This document shows positions 11,969-25,434 of a stretch of DNA of 64,000 nucleotides, one piece after another (positions within the stretch are counted from its first letter, which is position 1; each line of letters opens with the position of its first letter). Source of the stretch: Ophiodon elongatus. Lineage: Eukaryota > Chordata > Actinopteri > Perciformes > Hexagrammidae. A model generated the notes under the pieces. That model saw only the letters and a program-made list of their open reading frames with translations, had not been told where the DNA came from and made no database searches. A program made the position numbers and the translations under genes. The stretch spans positions 1,532,001-1,596,000 of the forward strand of contig JACSYO010001682.1 in assembly GCA_016806645.1 (NCBI GenBank), written 5' to 3'.

Positions 11969-14900
11969 TGTGAGTGAGTCAATGAACTGAAATCTCAAAC
12001 GTCATTATTCTGAGCCCTTTACCCAAACATCTTTGTAATGATAATGAAACCTAATTATCGGACATTTCACTTGGCTTTATTCATCATTATTGTTATCTCA
12101 CAAACCAATCGGTAGCGAGTGACACATCTAGCCTGCCATCGTTTTTGAGCGTCCGATCGGAGAAGTTCACTTTAATGTTTTATATAAACAGTCGGAAGAA
12201 ATATGCAAAATTATTATTTCTATTATCGCCATTTTTGTGCCAATTCTTCTGTCTTTTTATTCAAATTTTTTATATTGATCAAGCACACTAGTTAGCTATG
12301 TAGGACCTCCCCTTTTAAAAATGTACTCCAGCCATTTAGCATGCCACATCGCACTTTCATAAAGCTGGCAGTCTTATCAAAAATCTGTGTAGCAGAGATG
12401 AAAGGGAAGAGATCCTGACTTTAAGTCCGTAGTACACTGGATCCTTCGTTTCCCATAATGCAGCTCGTCCATGTTTTTTTTAATTTAGGCCTTCCTATAA
12501 TCTTGAGCGCAACCCAAGAACAATAACCCCCGATCATCATCATCGTTTCACTTGAGTTATTTACACAGACGGACCCCACTGTGACCCCATGTTACACAGT
12601 GTCTGGCCTATCTGTACCAGCCCTTTTATCCTGACAGCCACCAAAGGCCTTACATCATCAAAACTGCCTGGCGGTCTGCAGCAGCAGTCTTTAATTAGCT
12701 TTCCACTGGCTTCTGCTTGTGCTCGGTGGACTATCGATCGGACCAGAATCCCAGATTCACCAGGTCAAACCGAGGCATTCTCGTTGAGGTAACCGGTTTG
12801 TAAACGCATCCTCACGGAACATCCTGCACAAAACCCCGACCTTTTTGAAGAAGCCAAGCTGCCGTCAATAGCGAGTCTTTCATTCACTTCGCTTAGATTT
12901 TTTTTAAATTATTTTTTAAATGGCAATGAGAGCGAAGATTAAGCCGTGAAATCAATATGTCTGCGGTTTTCCATGCATTGCACTTCTAAAGCCCATGTTT
13001 GCTTTTCATGGATCAATGTAATTAACTGCATGGCTCGGGCCTGCGGTGCTCATATGTGTTGCTCGTTGGGGTCCATGTTATTGAAGAAGGCCTCCGGTTG
13101 CCGGCCGCCACAGTGTCGCCGGGTCGGGTTCGTTTTTTCACTGCATGAATGTTGAAATGTGTTTTTGAAATGTTTTTTTCTCGATGCGCCTTTTGCCGTG
13201 ATCCCACAGGGACCTCCTGAAATGGTGTGAGCGGATCAGCGTTAACTTTGACGGCACCTCATCGGCCACGGCACAACACGTCTTCCAAGAGGTGAGTGGG
13301 TTCGATCTCTTGACAAAGTAAGCAAATAAAAGAGATGAATAACTTTCCCACGCAGCTGCCAGAAAACAGCGTTCCGTTGTATTTAGCTCGGTGGTGGTGT
13401 TTTTAAGGATGTATTGTATTTACTGACGCGTGCCTTTTTGGTGGGTGCCTCTCTTTGCCAGGCTCTCGACTGCTTCACAGCCATGCTGTCTCATCCTGAA
13501 AGTCGACTGCGAATGGCCGAGATCATCGGAAGCAAGCTCAACATCTCCAAAGAGAAGGTGACCGGCCTGCTTTGGCAAAAAAAAAAAAAAAATCCATCAC
13601 CTTGTATTTTCCGATGTGCTTTTACAATCTACATTGTAATTCCAGGCCCTGCACTTCTGCCAGATGTACCAGCCCGGCATCTCTGTGGCCGAGCTGGAGG
13701 CCTCGGTGGGCCGAGTGACGCTTGTCCGAAAGCAGACCGAAGCGGTGCAGCTGAGCGTGTAAGTGGGACATCCTGCCCACCGCCCCCCTTTGACCTTTTG
13801 TTTACAGCGCAGCGGCTCGTTACTGTGCCAGCCTTTACCGACGGATGGAACCAAACAGACCCCCTGCTGGCAAATTGAATAAACATTGAATTGATTGTGA
13901 TAAACCCATCCATCTAATGGCTCAGCCATCAGGACGTGCCCAAATATTCGCATTGATTCATGAAAAAACAGCGCGGGTGACTTTATGGACCATTTCACAG
14001 ACGTAAACGCAAACATCGCAACTGTGTGCCTGTTTGTTTCCTGTCGCAGTAAAAGGAACCCATAAAAGGTGTACACTCAACAGGGCAACTATTATTTACG
14101 TATTTTTTTTGTCCACTCTTCCATAAAGACCAGCTCTGTGGAGGGTATGGCTTAATGTGGTCCTGTGGACAGATCAATCTCTGCTGTGGAGCTTTGCAGA
14201 TCCATCAGGGTTAACTTAGGTGTCTTAGTTGCTTCTCTAATGAATGCCCTTCAGAGCGTAAGGTTTTTTTTTTCGTTTTTTTTCTCTCAAACAATTTAGA
14301 CTATTTTGTTTAAGCCCATTACATAAATTCCAAATAAAATCATCATCATCATTTTTTTTAATCCAGGTTGTCACGCAAAAATATTTGGAAAAAACGCCAA
14401 AGGGGTTGAATACTTTTGCGTGGTGGCTAATGTTAGCAGTTTTGGCAAATATTGCTCTACTCTACTTGTGCTACACTGTATTTAAACATATACCACTATC
14501 TGATAACTTCCACTTTCAACTGTAAATGTTCAGGTGAGGACATATCTTAAAAAAAATGTCACATGATTCCTTATCAAAATTCTATTTGCGCTGTAAATTC
14601 AATTTGAAGCACACGACCTCCCTCGGCTTCCATTTACAAAATTATCCAAATTAAATATACTAAGGAAACGCATAACACTTTACAGCATTATTTCCTAAAT
14701 ATGCATCTACTGTCAGTTAATTAAATGTGTTTGACACTAGAGTTGTAAGTTTGTAAAAACATTTTTTTTTTTTTTTTAAAGGTATTTTAACCTTCAAGCC
14801 TGTTCCGGTAGTAGGCATTTTATGGGTGAGGGGGGGCTGGACTGTGACACCAGCATGTGAATGTGTAATCATTTAAATGTCTTCTTTATTGCCACGAACA

Positions 14901-17900
14901 GGGACAACCAGACATTTGCTGCCACGCGTCCCGCTGCCGTGCTGCTGGAACAGCTGGCCGTGTGCGTAGCCAAAGGGGAGCCCGTTCTCCTGGTGGGAGA
15001 GACGGGAACCGGCAAGACTTCGACTGTCCAACACCTGGCCAGAGTCACAGGTCTCTATGTCCTTGGGGATACATGAGTGCTTTAGAGTGCCCATAAATTA
15101 CTTCGTCACTGATTCAAATATTCCCCATTGTGTTCCCCAATGCAGGACACAGGTTGCGGGTTGTGAACATGAACCAGCAGAGCGACACTGCCGACCTGCT
15201 CGGAGGGTGAGTGGCCCACAAATTTGACCTTAATATCACTAACGTAGCATTTTTACATCACATAGAGATTTCATGTTGAGAAAAAAAAAACATGAGCGGA
15301 CTGACAAGCAAGTCAAGAGAGTTCGGGATACAATTAATCAAGCAATCCACTGGTTGCAGGGTCAGTGGTTGTGGGTAAGTGTTTTCCCCTTGTGCCAGTG
15401 TAGGGCTAGAGGAGGCCCAAGCTGCATTGCTGGGAAAAATTAAAGTTCCTTGTAGTAGCTTTAAAGTACAGTGCAGACCCCTGGTTCCATCTCCATTTTA
15501 TGGTGCATAGAGGCAATTGTATTGATAATAGTAAGACACTCATTTGTAATAATCTGCTCAGGGACTACAGATGAAAATTAACCCTCACTACACATTTCTA
15601 TTAAGGTGGAAACGGAAATGCTGATTTAATGTACACTGTTCCTGGTAAATGTATAAATAAATGCATCTCCTAACTCCAAACAAACTCGCTCGGAGGTTGC
15701 AACTCATGTTATTTTGTTACTTTCCCGTCCAATGCAGCTACAAGCCAGTGGACCACAAGCAGATTTTGCTCCCTCTGCGGGAGGCCTTCGAGGACCTGTT
15801 CTCCCAGACGTACTCGAGGAAGCAGAACCTGACCTTCCTGGGTCACGTGCAGACCTGCTTCAGGGGGAAGCGCTGGCAGGACCTGCTCAAGCTCATGGAC
15901 CACGTCTGCAAGTCGGCTCTCACCAAGGAGCTGCAGGAGAAATCAAACGGTAGTGTAGTGGAAAGAATAATAAAAGCAAAATGTGTATATTGGCTTCTGT
16001 AGCACAATAAAAGACTAATGTTCCTTGTGTGTGCTTGTGCAGCTGCCTTGCTGCAGGAGCACTGGGAGGCATTGGCCGCCAAGCTGAACCAGACCCAGCA
16101 GCAGATCCGAGCCTGTGAGGCGGCCATGGTCTTCGCCTTTGTGGAGGTAAAGACCATAAAGGGGTAGTTCGGGTGTTACAGGATATTTGTGAAGGAGATA
16201 GTTTGTATCTTTTTAAGGGGGTTTGTATGAGGTGCCTATACATTGTTGGTGTATTGGCTACAGTAGATGGCGGTTGACGCTCCCCGGTTTCGGAGAAACG
16301 GACAGGAGTGCCAGCACTGTAGACGGTGGGCAGCAGGAAAACCTTTTATAGACACCTAAAAAAAAAAATGATATCAGTTTAAGTGTACGCAATATTTTCA
16401 CAGCTTTTATCTTACAGTCAGACAGGGAAATGAAGCCGTTGTGTCCATTATGCTCTCACCCAAGCCACCTTACTCCATTGGGGTGGGGGGTAATTCTGAA
16501 ATTACAGTTTTTCTACAATGGCGTCTCGTGGCTTTGGCGAGAGCAGAGAGGATGGTCGGACACATAAGGTACACCGGCAAACATATTCCAAATATAGGGT
16601 ACACTTCAAGTGATATCGATTTTTGTTTTTCTAAGGTGGCTAAAATATGTTTTGCTGCTGCTCCCCCTTCCACAGCAGTACATCGCTTTACTTCCGTGCT
16701 GGTGCTCCGGTCTGTTTCTCCCAACTGGATCCCTGGTAGCCTAATGATTAAGGCGCACGCCACATAACCATACCCGTCTCTCTGTACTGTCAACTGACCC
16801 AAAAACAGTGAATGTACAGGGCTGTAGAGCCTTGGCGGAGCAGCTCTCACCGCTTTGTGTTCCTCTGTAGGGAACATTAGCTCAGGCGGTAAAGAAGGGC
16901 AACTGGATCCTCCTGGACGAGATCAACCTGGCAGCGGCCGAGACCCTGGAGTGTTTGAGTGGACTGCTGGAGGGCAGCGCCGGGTCTCTGGTGCTGCTGG
17001 ACCGTGGGGACACTGGTGAGGACTGCTGTCATGTCTGAATCCGGTTTAAAATGTGTGGTTTAAAACCATATCCACATCCAAATCCCTTATTGCATACATT
17101 CAGATTCAGGAGCAATATACTGACACAAATAGACAAAGTAGTATTTTGGATGTTTTCTCTCCTCTAGTCTGAAAGAAGACATGTTTTGAAAGCAAAATAG
17201 CCCCAAATTTAAAAATTGATCAGTGCATGAAAACACATGACAGTCTTTTAGGGCAACGCGGCATTTCTACCAGCACCAAAGCACTGCATTATTCATTAAT
17301 CACTCAATCATCAACTAGATCTGCTAAATCTGGTAACTTTTTCTGACTTGACGCTTGATGTGACTCAAAAAGCTGGGCCTATTAGTGGGCTTGTTTGTCA
17401 TTGTGAATCAAATATATTTAGCCATTCTGCACTGTATTTTTCTCATATTCCTGGGATTGTTGCTCATATTGTTATGTTTTTTTTTCCTTTTTTAAAATCA
17501 CAGAGCCCCTGGTCCGCCACCCAGACTTCCGGCTCTTTGCCTGCATGAATCCAGCTACTGATGTGGGGAAGAGAAACCTGCCTCTAGGCCTCAGGAACAG
17601 GTGAGCGTGTGCAGGGGTGAAGGCAAAGTGTACGTCTCATTAGATCCCCACGAGACTGAAGTATTATTTCATTTTAGTTTGTGGAAATAACAGACATAGC
17701 GAGCATATCAACAATTCCCTTCCTGATCTTTACCGCTTACACAGGGCCTGGGTCATGGGGGCCACGGGCTTGGCAGGGTTATCCAGGCGTCCCTCCCCCC
17801 AGCAACTTCTTCCTGGGGGGTCGGGGGGCGGTGGGCACCACAAGGCCAGACTATATGTATATAATCCCTCCAGTATGTTCTGGGTCTACCCTGGGGCCTC

Positions 17901-20900
17901 TTACCAGTTGGACGTGTCCGGAAAACCTCTGAAATGACACATCCATGAGGCCTCCTGAAAAGATGCCCGAACTGCCTCAGCTGACCCCTTTTTTACGCAT
18001 AAGAGACCTGAGCTCCTTACCCTGTCTCTAAGGCTGAGCCCAGCCACCCGATGAAGGAAGCTAATTTACTTTTATTCGCAATTTCTTTCGGTCACTACCC
18101 AAAGCTCCTGGCCATAAGTGAGGGTCGGAACGTGAACGGATTGGTAAATCGAGAGCGTTGCCTTCCGGCTCAGCTCCCCCCTCCATCGTTGCTGATGCCG
18201 CACCAAACTGGCTGTCCATCTTATGCTCCGTTTTACCCTAACGCGTGGTACAAGACCCGATATACTCAAACTCCCTCACTTGGGGGCAGTGACTCAGTCC
18301 CAAACCGTAGGGAGCAATCCAGCGTTTTCCCGCCTGAGAACCGCAGCCTCAGACGTGAAGGCGCCGACTCTCACCCTGACCAATTCACACTCCGCGATAA
18401 AACCGGCCCAGTGCATGCTGTAGTCCAGGATCTGAAGGAGCCAACAGAACCACATCATCTGCAAAGAGCAGTGGAGCAATTCCAAGGTCCATCAAACCTG
18501 ACACTCGCAGTACAAATAATAAAACGTACTTATCGGGGATCATTAGAGCAGTGATTGCCATAGTTGTTGCTCAACAGTGATATGACGCCTCATGTTTCAC
18601 GTGTCAACCTGCTGTATGTGTGGTTGTGTGTCTCTCTCCCAGGTTTACTGAGCTGTATGTGGAGGAGCTGGAGAACGAGGGAGACCTGCGGATTCTGGTT
18701 TCCGACTACCTCAAGTGCTTGAATCCACACAGGAGTGTCATCAGTGGCATCATAAGGTTGGCCTTTACGTAATGTCACAGCAGGTCAAATCAAAGTAACC
18801 GCTGTTTGAGACCCTGCTGAAGGAGAACATTTCATTTAGCAGACAGATATTCTAAAAACCCACCCTACCCGTACAGCTTGTTTGGGCTGTATGGATTTTC
18901 ATTGAATCGAAAATCAAGTACAAAGAAGTAAAGCACGAGGCTCTTTGTAATAAAGATGGAAATACATTATCTGTCGTAAGGCTTCTTTTGTTGGCAATTT
19001 ATTTTTGTACAGCTTCTCTGTTTTCTTTGTTATCATTCTATCCAAGGCCAAGGGTTGGGGTAATTGGGTTATTATTTTAATTTTTTTTATCCCACTGTAA
19101 GCTCAAGCTGATTTACTCCTTGGTTGTGTTTTGTGTGCAGTTTTTACCTGTCGGTACGAAAGGAGGCCAACTCGCATCTAGTGGACGGGACGGGCCACAG
19201 ACCCCACTACAGCCTGCGTACTCTGTGCAGGGCACTGAAGTTTGTGGCAATGAACCCCTGCAACAGTGTGCAGCGCTCGCTCTTTGAGGTAGGAGGCTAG
19301 GAAGACCTTTTCTCATGTACTGCGAGTGACATATATATATATATATTTTGCTTAAGGGTTGGTATATGTGGGTTCTAAAGGAAGTTGAGCTCATTCCAAT
19401 GTTTTGGAGCTAGTTGTTTCCATCCCCATCACCTGCATGTATTCCAAGTTGACTGTTTCCCTGATTCATGTTCGCAGGGTTTCTGCCTGAGCTTCCTGAC
19501 TCAGCTGGACAGAAGTTCCCACCCTGTGGTCCAGAAGCTGGTGTGTCAGCACATCCTGATGGGGAACACCAAGTGTCTCAAACATGTAAGGAGTTCTGAG
19601 AGCTACATTATTTTTATTTTTTTAATGGTAAATGTTGTATTTGTGCCATTTGAGCTTTGAAAATATCGACCATCTATCTATAATAGAAGTTAATGGACGG
19701 ACATTTTTGGACACCGGAGGGTGACAAATGTTTCTGAGTGCTGTTTCTGTACTCACGGTGGCTGGGTAAAAAGGGGAGATGAACAACAGGTTTTCCATTG
19801 TGTTTAACTGGCTACTGAGAGCGGAGAATGCAAAGATCTGATTTTTTTTTAGTGAGCTATATTCTTTAAATGTATGTATATTTATGTGTACATGCTTTTT
19901 TTGGTAATAACATTTTTAGTGGCCTTTTTCCCTTTCCAAATCAAGGGTTAGATGATAACTATAAGATTGGATGTTTTGACAATTTTGTTATTTTATATAA
20001 AAACATTGTACTTGACTTGGCGAAAGGGTTTAGGACAAAACATGTTACTATACAGGGTTTGTCTCAGATGGGGTTTAGCAGCAGTGTTTCAGTACCACAA
20101 AATAGTTGTTTTTAAATGTCACCCTTTTATGTAAATCAGGATATTTGTGAACAGCCGAAAAACAAATTTTGCTTTGTTTCCTGCAGCCCATCCCGGCGCC
20201 CTCAGGCCGGCCCAGCGTTGGGGTGGAGGGCTACTGGGTGTCCCAGGGGGAGATGGAGCCGGCCACGGACCCCAGTTACATCCTCACCACCTCAGTCAAA
20301 CTCAACCTCCGCGACCTCGCCAGAGTGGTCTTTGCAGGGTAGGAAAACTGTTGCCCAGCTTAATCCCTATGTCCATGACTTCCCCCAAATCAATTGGTGT
20401 ATCTATAAATATCCAGACGTTCATTGTGTCGGAGCTAATTCTGGCTCTTGGGAAAGGATGCATCAGGACAAAAATGTGGTCAGACTGAATTCCCCCCCTT
20501 GCGGTCAGTGATCGGCCAGGCAGGAAGCAATTTGCTTCTGTGCCTCTTGTATGGCTTGTGTTAAGGACAGCCAATCTCCTGAACTAAATATTGATATAGA
20601 GTTTTTAGATAAAGCATTAATGAGATTCAACATTGATGTTTGGCTCACAGTTAGGGATCCAGTTCATCCCAGAGGTGTGGGGTGAGGTTTGAGGTCAGGG
20701 CAAACTGGGAGAAGCATTACTTTAATATTATTTCATGGTGCAGTGTTAGGCTTTGCCTTTAATGGAAGTAATGGGCACAAATCATGCAAAACACACACAA
20801 AAAAATATGTTGATATACAATGTACTTTTTGCCATAAAGTACAATGAAGTTCACATTGTGTCAAACAAAATAAGTACATTTAATTTGAGGAAAGTGTAGT

Positions 20901-21341
20901 TTTGGATTGCAGTGCATTTCTTAATGCAGCATTATCTGAGTTTTTTGCCAAACGTTTGTTAAAGTAGTCATAATGACTAAACACAAAAATCCTGAAGAAA
21001 TATCCTTAAAAACAATATTCTCTTCAGTTAAAGCTGCATTACCTGATTTTATATGAGGTTAATATGAGGTGTTATACTGACAATATTGATAGCGTACCTT
21101 TATGGCATAAATAATTTAATCATTATATGTAATTCCCGTGTCACAAACAAAATATCTTGAGAACTATGGAATGTGAAAACACCCATTGTCTGTCATGTAT
21201 GAAGATGACAGGCGACGTGTGCTCTGGTTTTGTTATTGCGAGCAATGGCTGCCGTGTGACTCGGCGGTCCCTCCTCACCACTCAATAGCCCTTCAGTTAT
21301 ATATTTGCTCCACAACATCACTCTACGTTTTGCCCATTGAC

Positions 21342-21412
<71 letters not shown>

Positions 21413-24400
21413 TTTTCTCTCTCTCTCTTTCTCTTTTTTCTCTCTTTCTCTTTTTTCTCTCTTTCTCTCTTTCTCTCTTTTCATGGTTGGGCCTCACAGG
21501 ACTCACCCGGTGCTGATCCAGGGAGAGACGTCAGTGGGGAAGACCAGCCTGATCCGCTGGCTGGCTGCATCCACGGGGAACCAGTGCGTGAGAATCAACA
21601 ACCACGAGCACACCGACATCCAGGAGTACATAGGCTGCTACTCGTCAGACGACAAGGGCAAGCTGGTGTTCAAAGAGGGTACGAATATGCATGCTTGCGT
21701 GTCTTGGAAGAGACCGAGGTTCACATTTATTTGGACATTCTACAGTATCTGAGACTTCTATGTCTAGGTGAGAGCGGTTTAAATCAAAAGCACCGTCAAG
21801 AGTAACAACAAGAATATTTTCATTTCAGAAGGAAAAATATTATTACTAGATATGCACATATACCGACATCTGATATCGGTCCAATATTGACTCAAATAGT
21901 ATCCCTTATTATGCGGTGCATCCCTAATTATTACGAATATTAAAGGAAATGGTAAAATCCAAAGAATAATGCAACCATCAAGTATGTATAAAAATTATAG
22001 AAAAGACACGTGAAGCTGAAAAATGGATTTCCATATGGCATACAAATATGACAACATTTTTATCGATCGACTATCTGAGCAGTAAACTGTAAGAATGCAG
22101 CTTTCATCACATCTGCTTCGTGTACAAATCCTATGTACAGTCAAAACGGCAATGAATGTATCCTAATAACAACAGTAATCCTATTTCTGACCATAAAATA
22201 GAGAATCTGTCGACCATTGTTCTCCCTTGGCGTTCCCCACAGACTTACGTCAATTGCTTGTCTATCTGCTCCAGGTGTTCTGATCGACGCCATGAGGAAA
22301 GGCTACTGGATCATCCTGGATGAGCTGAACCTCGCCCCCACCGACGTCCTGGAGGCTCTCAACAGGCTGCTCGACGACAACAGGGAGCTCTTTGTGGCCG
22401 AGACACAGGAAGTCATCAAGGCTCACCCCAGATTTCTGCTGTTTGCCACCCAGAATCCCCCTGGTCTCTACGGCGGTAGAAAGGTATACCCATTCGTTCA
22501 GTCCGAGAGGGATTTGTCCGGTGGCATAGTTACACCGAGGTTACCTGCTAGATTCCCTTTAGTCAAACACGTAGGTTCAGGTCGAGAGAGAGCTTGATGA
22601 CGACTTGGAAAGATTGCCATGAAACTGTATACGGATATTCTTGGTCCCCAGAGGATGAACTCTAATGCCTTAGTGACTCATCTGTTCTATCTTGATAAAA
22701 CACTTTTAAGTCTTATGCACAACGAAACGTTCAAATCTTACTGACCAATTAGCGTGAAATTTGCAGAGTACATTCATCTTTCAAGGCGTTAAACCCTATT
22801 CATTTAAAAAATAAAATTATCGCACCGTCCAATGGACGGGCTACATTTCAATATACACTGCTGGTAGGGCTCCTTTAGCTCGGTCACATCAACATTTTAA
22901 ATGTTAAAATTTAGAAGTTTACCAAGAATGCCTTTTTAAAGATGAAAAGCTACATATGATTCTTTTTACATTTTTTACAATACAACTCAACATCACGACA
23001 AACTACAGCCTCCATAAGAACGAGGAAACATCTTTCTGACGAAACGAAAACTGGACGCGATGAGCTTTCATACATGGTCACGGTAGTGTTGTCTGGGACT
23101 GCATTGTATCTAATAAACTCCATCCACTTCTATTGAGTAATCTTTTTACTTTCTGATCTCCAGGTGCTCTCCAGGGCTTTCAGGAACCGCTTCGTGGAGC
23201 TGCACTTCGATGAGCTGCCCAGTGTAGAGCTGGAGACCATCCTCCACCAGAGGTGCAGCCTGCCTCCATCCTACTGCACCAAGCTGGTCAAGGTCATGCA
23301 AGACCTTCAGGTAACTGTACACTCTTGTTTGTTGTTGTTGTTGTAGTGACTGCGTATCTCTTTGTTTTATGTACCGGTTTCGGGTGATCCTAACTTCACG
23401 TATGAAATGTGTTTCCCCATCAGTCCTTGCGCAGGGGATCTTCTGTGTTTGCGGGGAAACACGGCTTCATCACCCTCAGAGATCTGTTCCGCTGGGCAGA
23501 TCGCTACAGGCTAGAGGAGCAGACGGACGCGGGTCAGGACTGGCTGCAGCATTTGGCTGATGACGGTAAGGCTTTGGCAGGCGTTTTTCTGCGAAGTCGC
23601 TAACCGACACCAGTGTTCCATCGGAAACCGTAGATAAAGTTGTTTTTGTCGTCGTCGTCTTCATCAGGGTACATGCTGCTGGCAGGACGCGTGAGGAAGC
23701 CGGAAGAAGAGGCAATCATCCTGTCCATCCTGGAGAAGCACTTCAAGAGGACGGTGAACCCTGAAAACCTGTTCTCCCAGAAGCAGGTCATCAGCCAGTT
23801 CAGTAAGTGGAACATAAAAACACTTCACTAGGGATGCACAGATCCGACTAATACCAATAGCTGGGTTTTGGGTATCTGCTTATACTGAGTACTGATCCAA
23901 TACCAGTCTTTAATTAATAAATGTTAAAAGTTTGGTTCAATAATGCAGGATGTTTTTTTAACCAGCTGTTTTTCGCATTCAAAGTGTCTCTACTGACTAA
24001 TTTATCAGGTTGAAAAATCGATGTGAGACCATGTCTTTTTTTTACAAGTTAAAAGGTAAATTCATAAAAAATAGAAAGCGCTCTTCCTCAGTGCATGTTA
24101 GGATTTTGCTGCTGCAGACTTTTATGACCTGTAGCTTACGGTTGCTAATAACTTTGGATAGATTTTTCTGTGTAACGGACATTACTGAGTCAGTTTAATG
24201 ATCGTATGACTCTTCTCTACTTGTGTTTTAACACAAAAGTAAATTGAGTTGAAGACTAAAGACGAAGTCTGTCCAATAAGCTCCATATTTCTTTAGGTTG
24301 CTTTTAAACTCTTTCAAATGTCCATTTAAAGGGTAAAGAGGAAGTGAACGCTGTAGACTTACAGTAAACCATTCAATTGAAAACTCTGATGAAAGAATGA

Positions 24401-25398
24401 CGCCATCTAGCTTGTCTCATGTTGTCTCTTCGCTCTGATTGGCAGGTCCCTTCATCGACAGCATCGCCGGAGTCCCAGAGGAGTTTCGCCATGTGGTGTG
24501 GACGTACGGCATGAGGAGGCTGGCTGTGCTGGTAGGACGGGCGCTTCGATTCGGCGAGTCTGTCCTGCTTGTAGGAGACACTGGGTAAGATTCAAATCTG
24601 CCGGGCCCAATACGTTCGGCCTTTGAGAGGATCAGAGTAAAATGGACGCTGCGATTTTTAGCCATGGCTCCAGGGATGGCAGTAACGGTTGGTCCAGACT
24701 GAAAAAAAAAAATAAGATCCCAACTGGACGGATCGAGATCAAATTTTGTACATTTATACATTCGTGGATCCCAAACTATGAGTTCTTAGATATTTGGTCG
24801 TCTACTGACCTTTCCTCTAGCGCCACCTGTTGCCTGTTAACTTGCTGCATGTGCGGTTATTTTAATCATGCTAACGTCTTTCTTTTTCCTGTTCCTTCAC
24901 CAGATGTGGAAAGACAACAATCTGCCAGCTGTTTGCTGCCTTGGCTGGACAGAAGTTTTACGCCGTCAACTGTCACCTACACATGGAGACGTCTGACTTC
25001 CTGGGGGGCCTTCGACCCGTCAGGCACACCAATCAGGTACTGACGAGTCTGCAGTGGGTGGAAATGTAAATGTGGCAGTGAGTGTGCAAGATGCATAACA
25101 AAATCTATAGATGACATTAGACATCTTATTATGCCTCAAACTTGTTTTCATGTTAGTCATTCCATATTGCATTTTTGTCTCATCGGATGCTTAGAGAAAC
25201 GAGATTAGTATGTACGTATCGCAACATGATTTCATTAAGGTTCGGGTTGTAGCGTGGTTGCCCCAAAAAGGCACCACCTTTTACGCTCCACAGAATGTTT
25301 CACTCCTTGAACGGTTCATTTTTATCATTACATTTTTATGTTTATCTTTTAAAAAGTGAATGGAGCCATTAAGGAAAAGCAAATCTATAAAATTGACT

Positions 25399-25434
<36 letters not shown>

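Noticed and set aside
11555..11998. His-Thr repeat open frame on the minus strand
   Set aside because: Translation of the TG microsatellite plus antisense exon 10.
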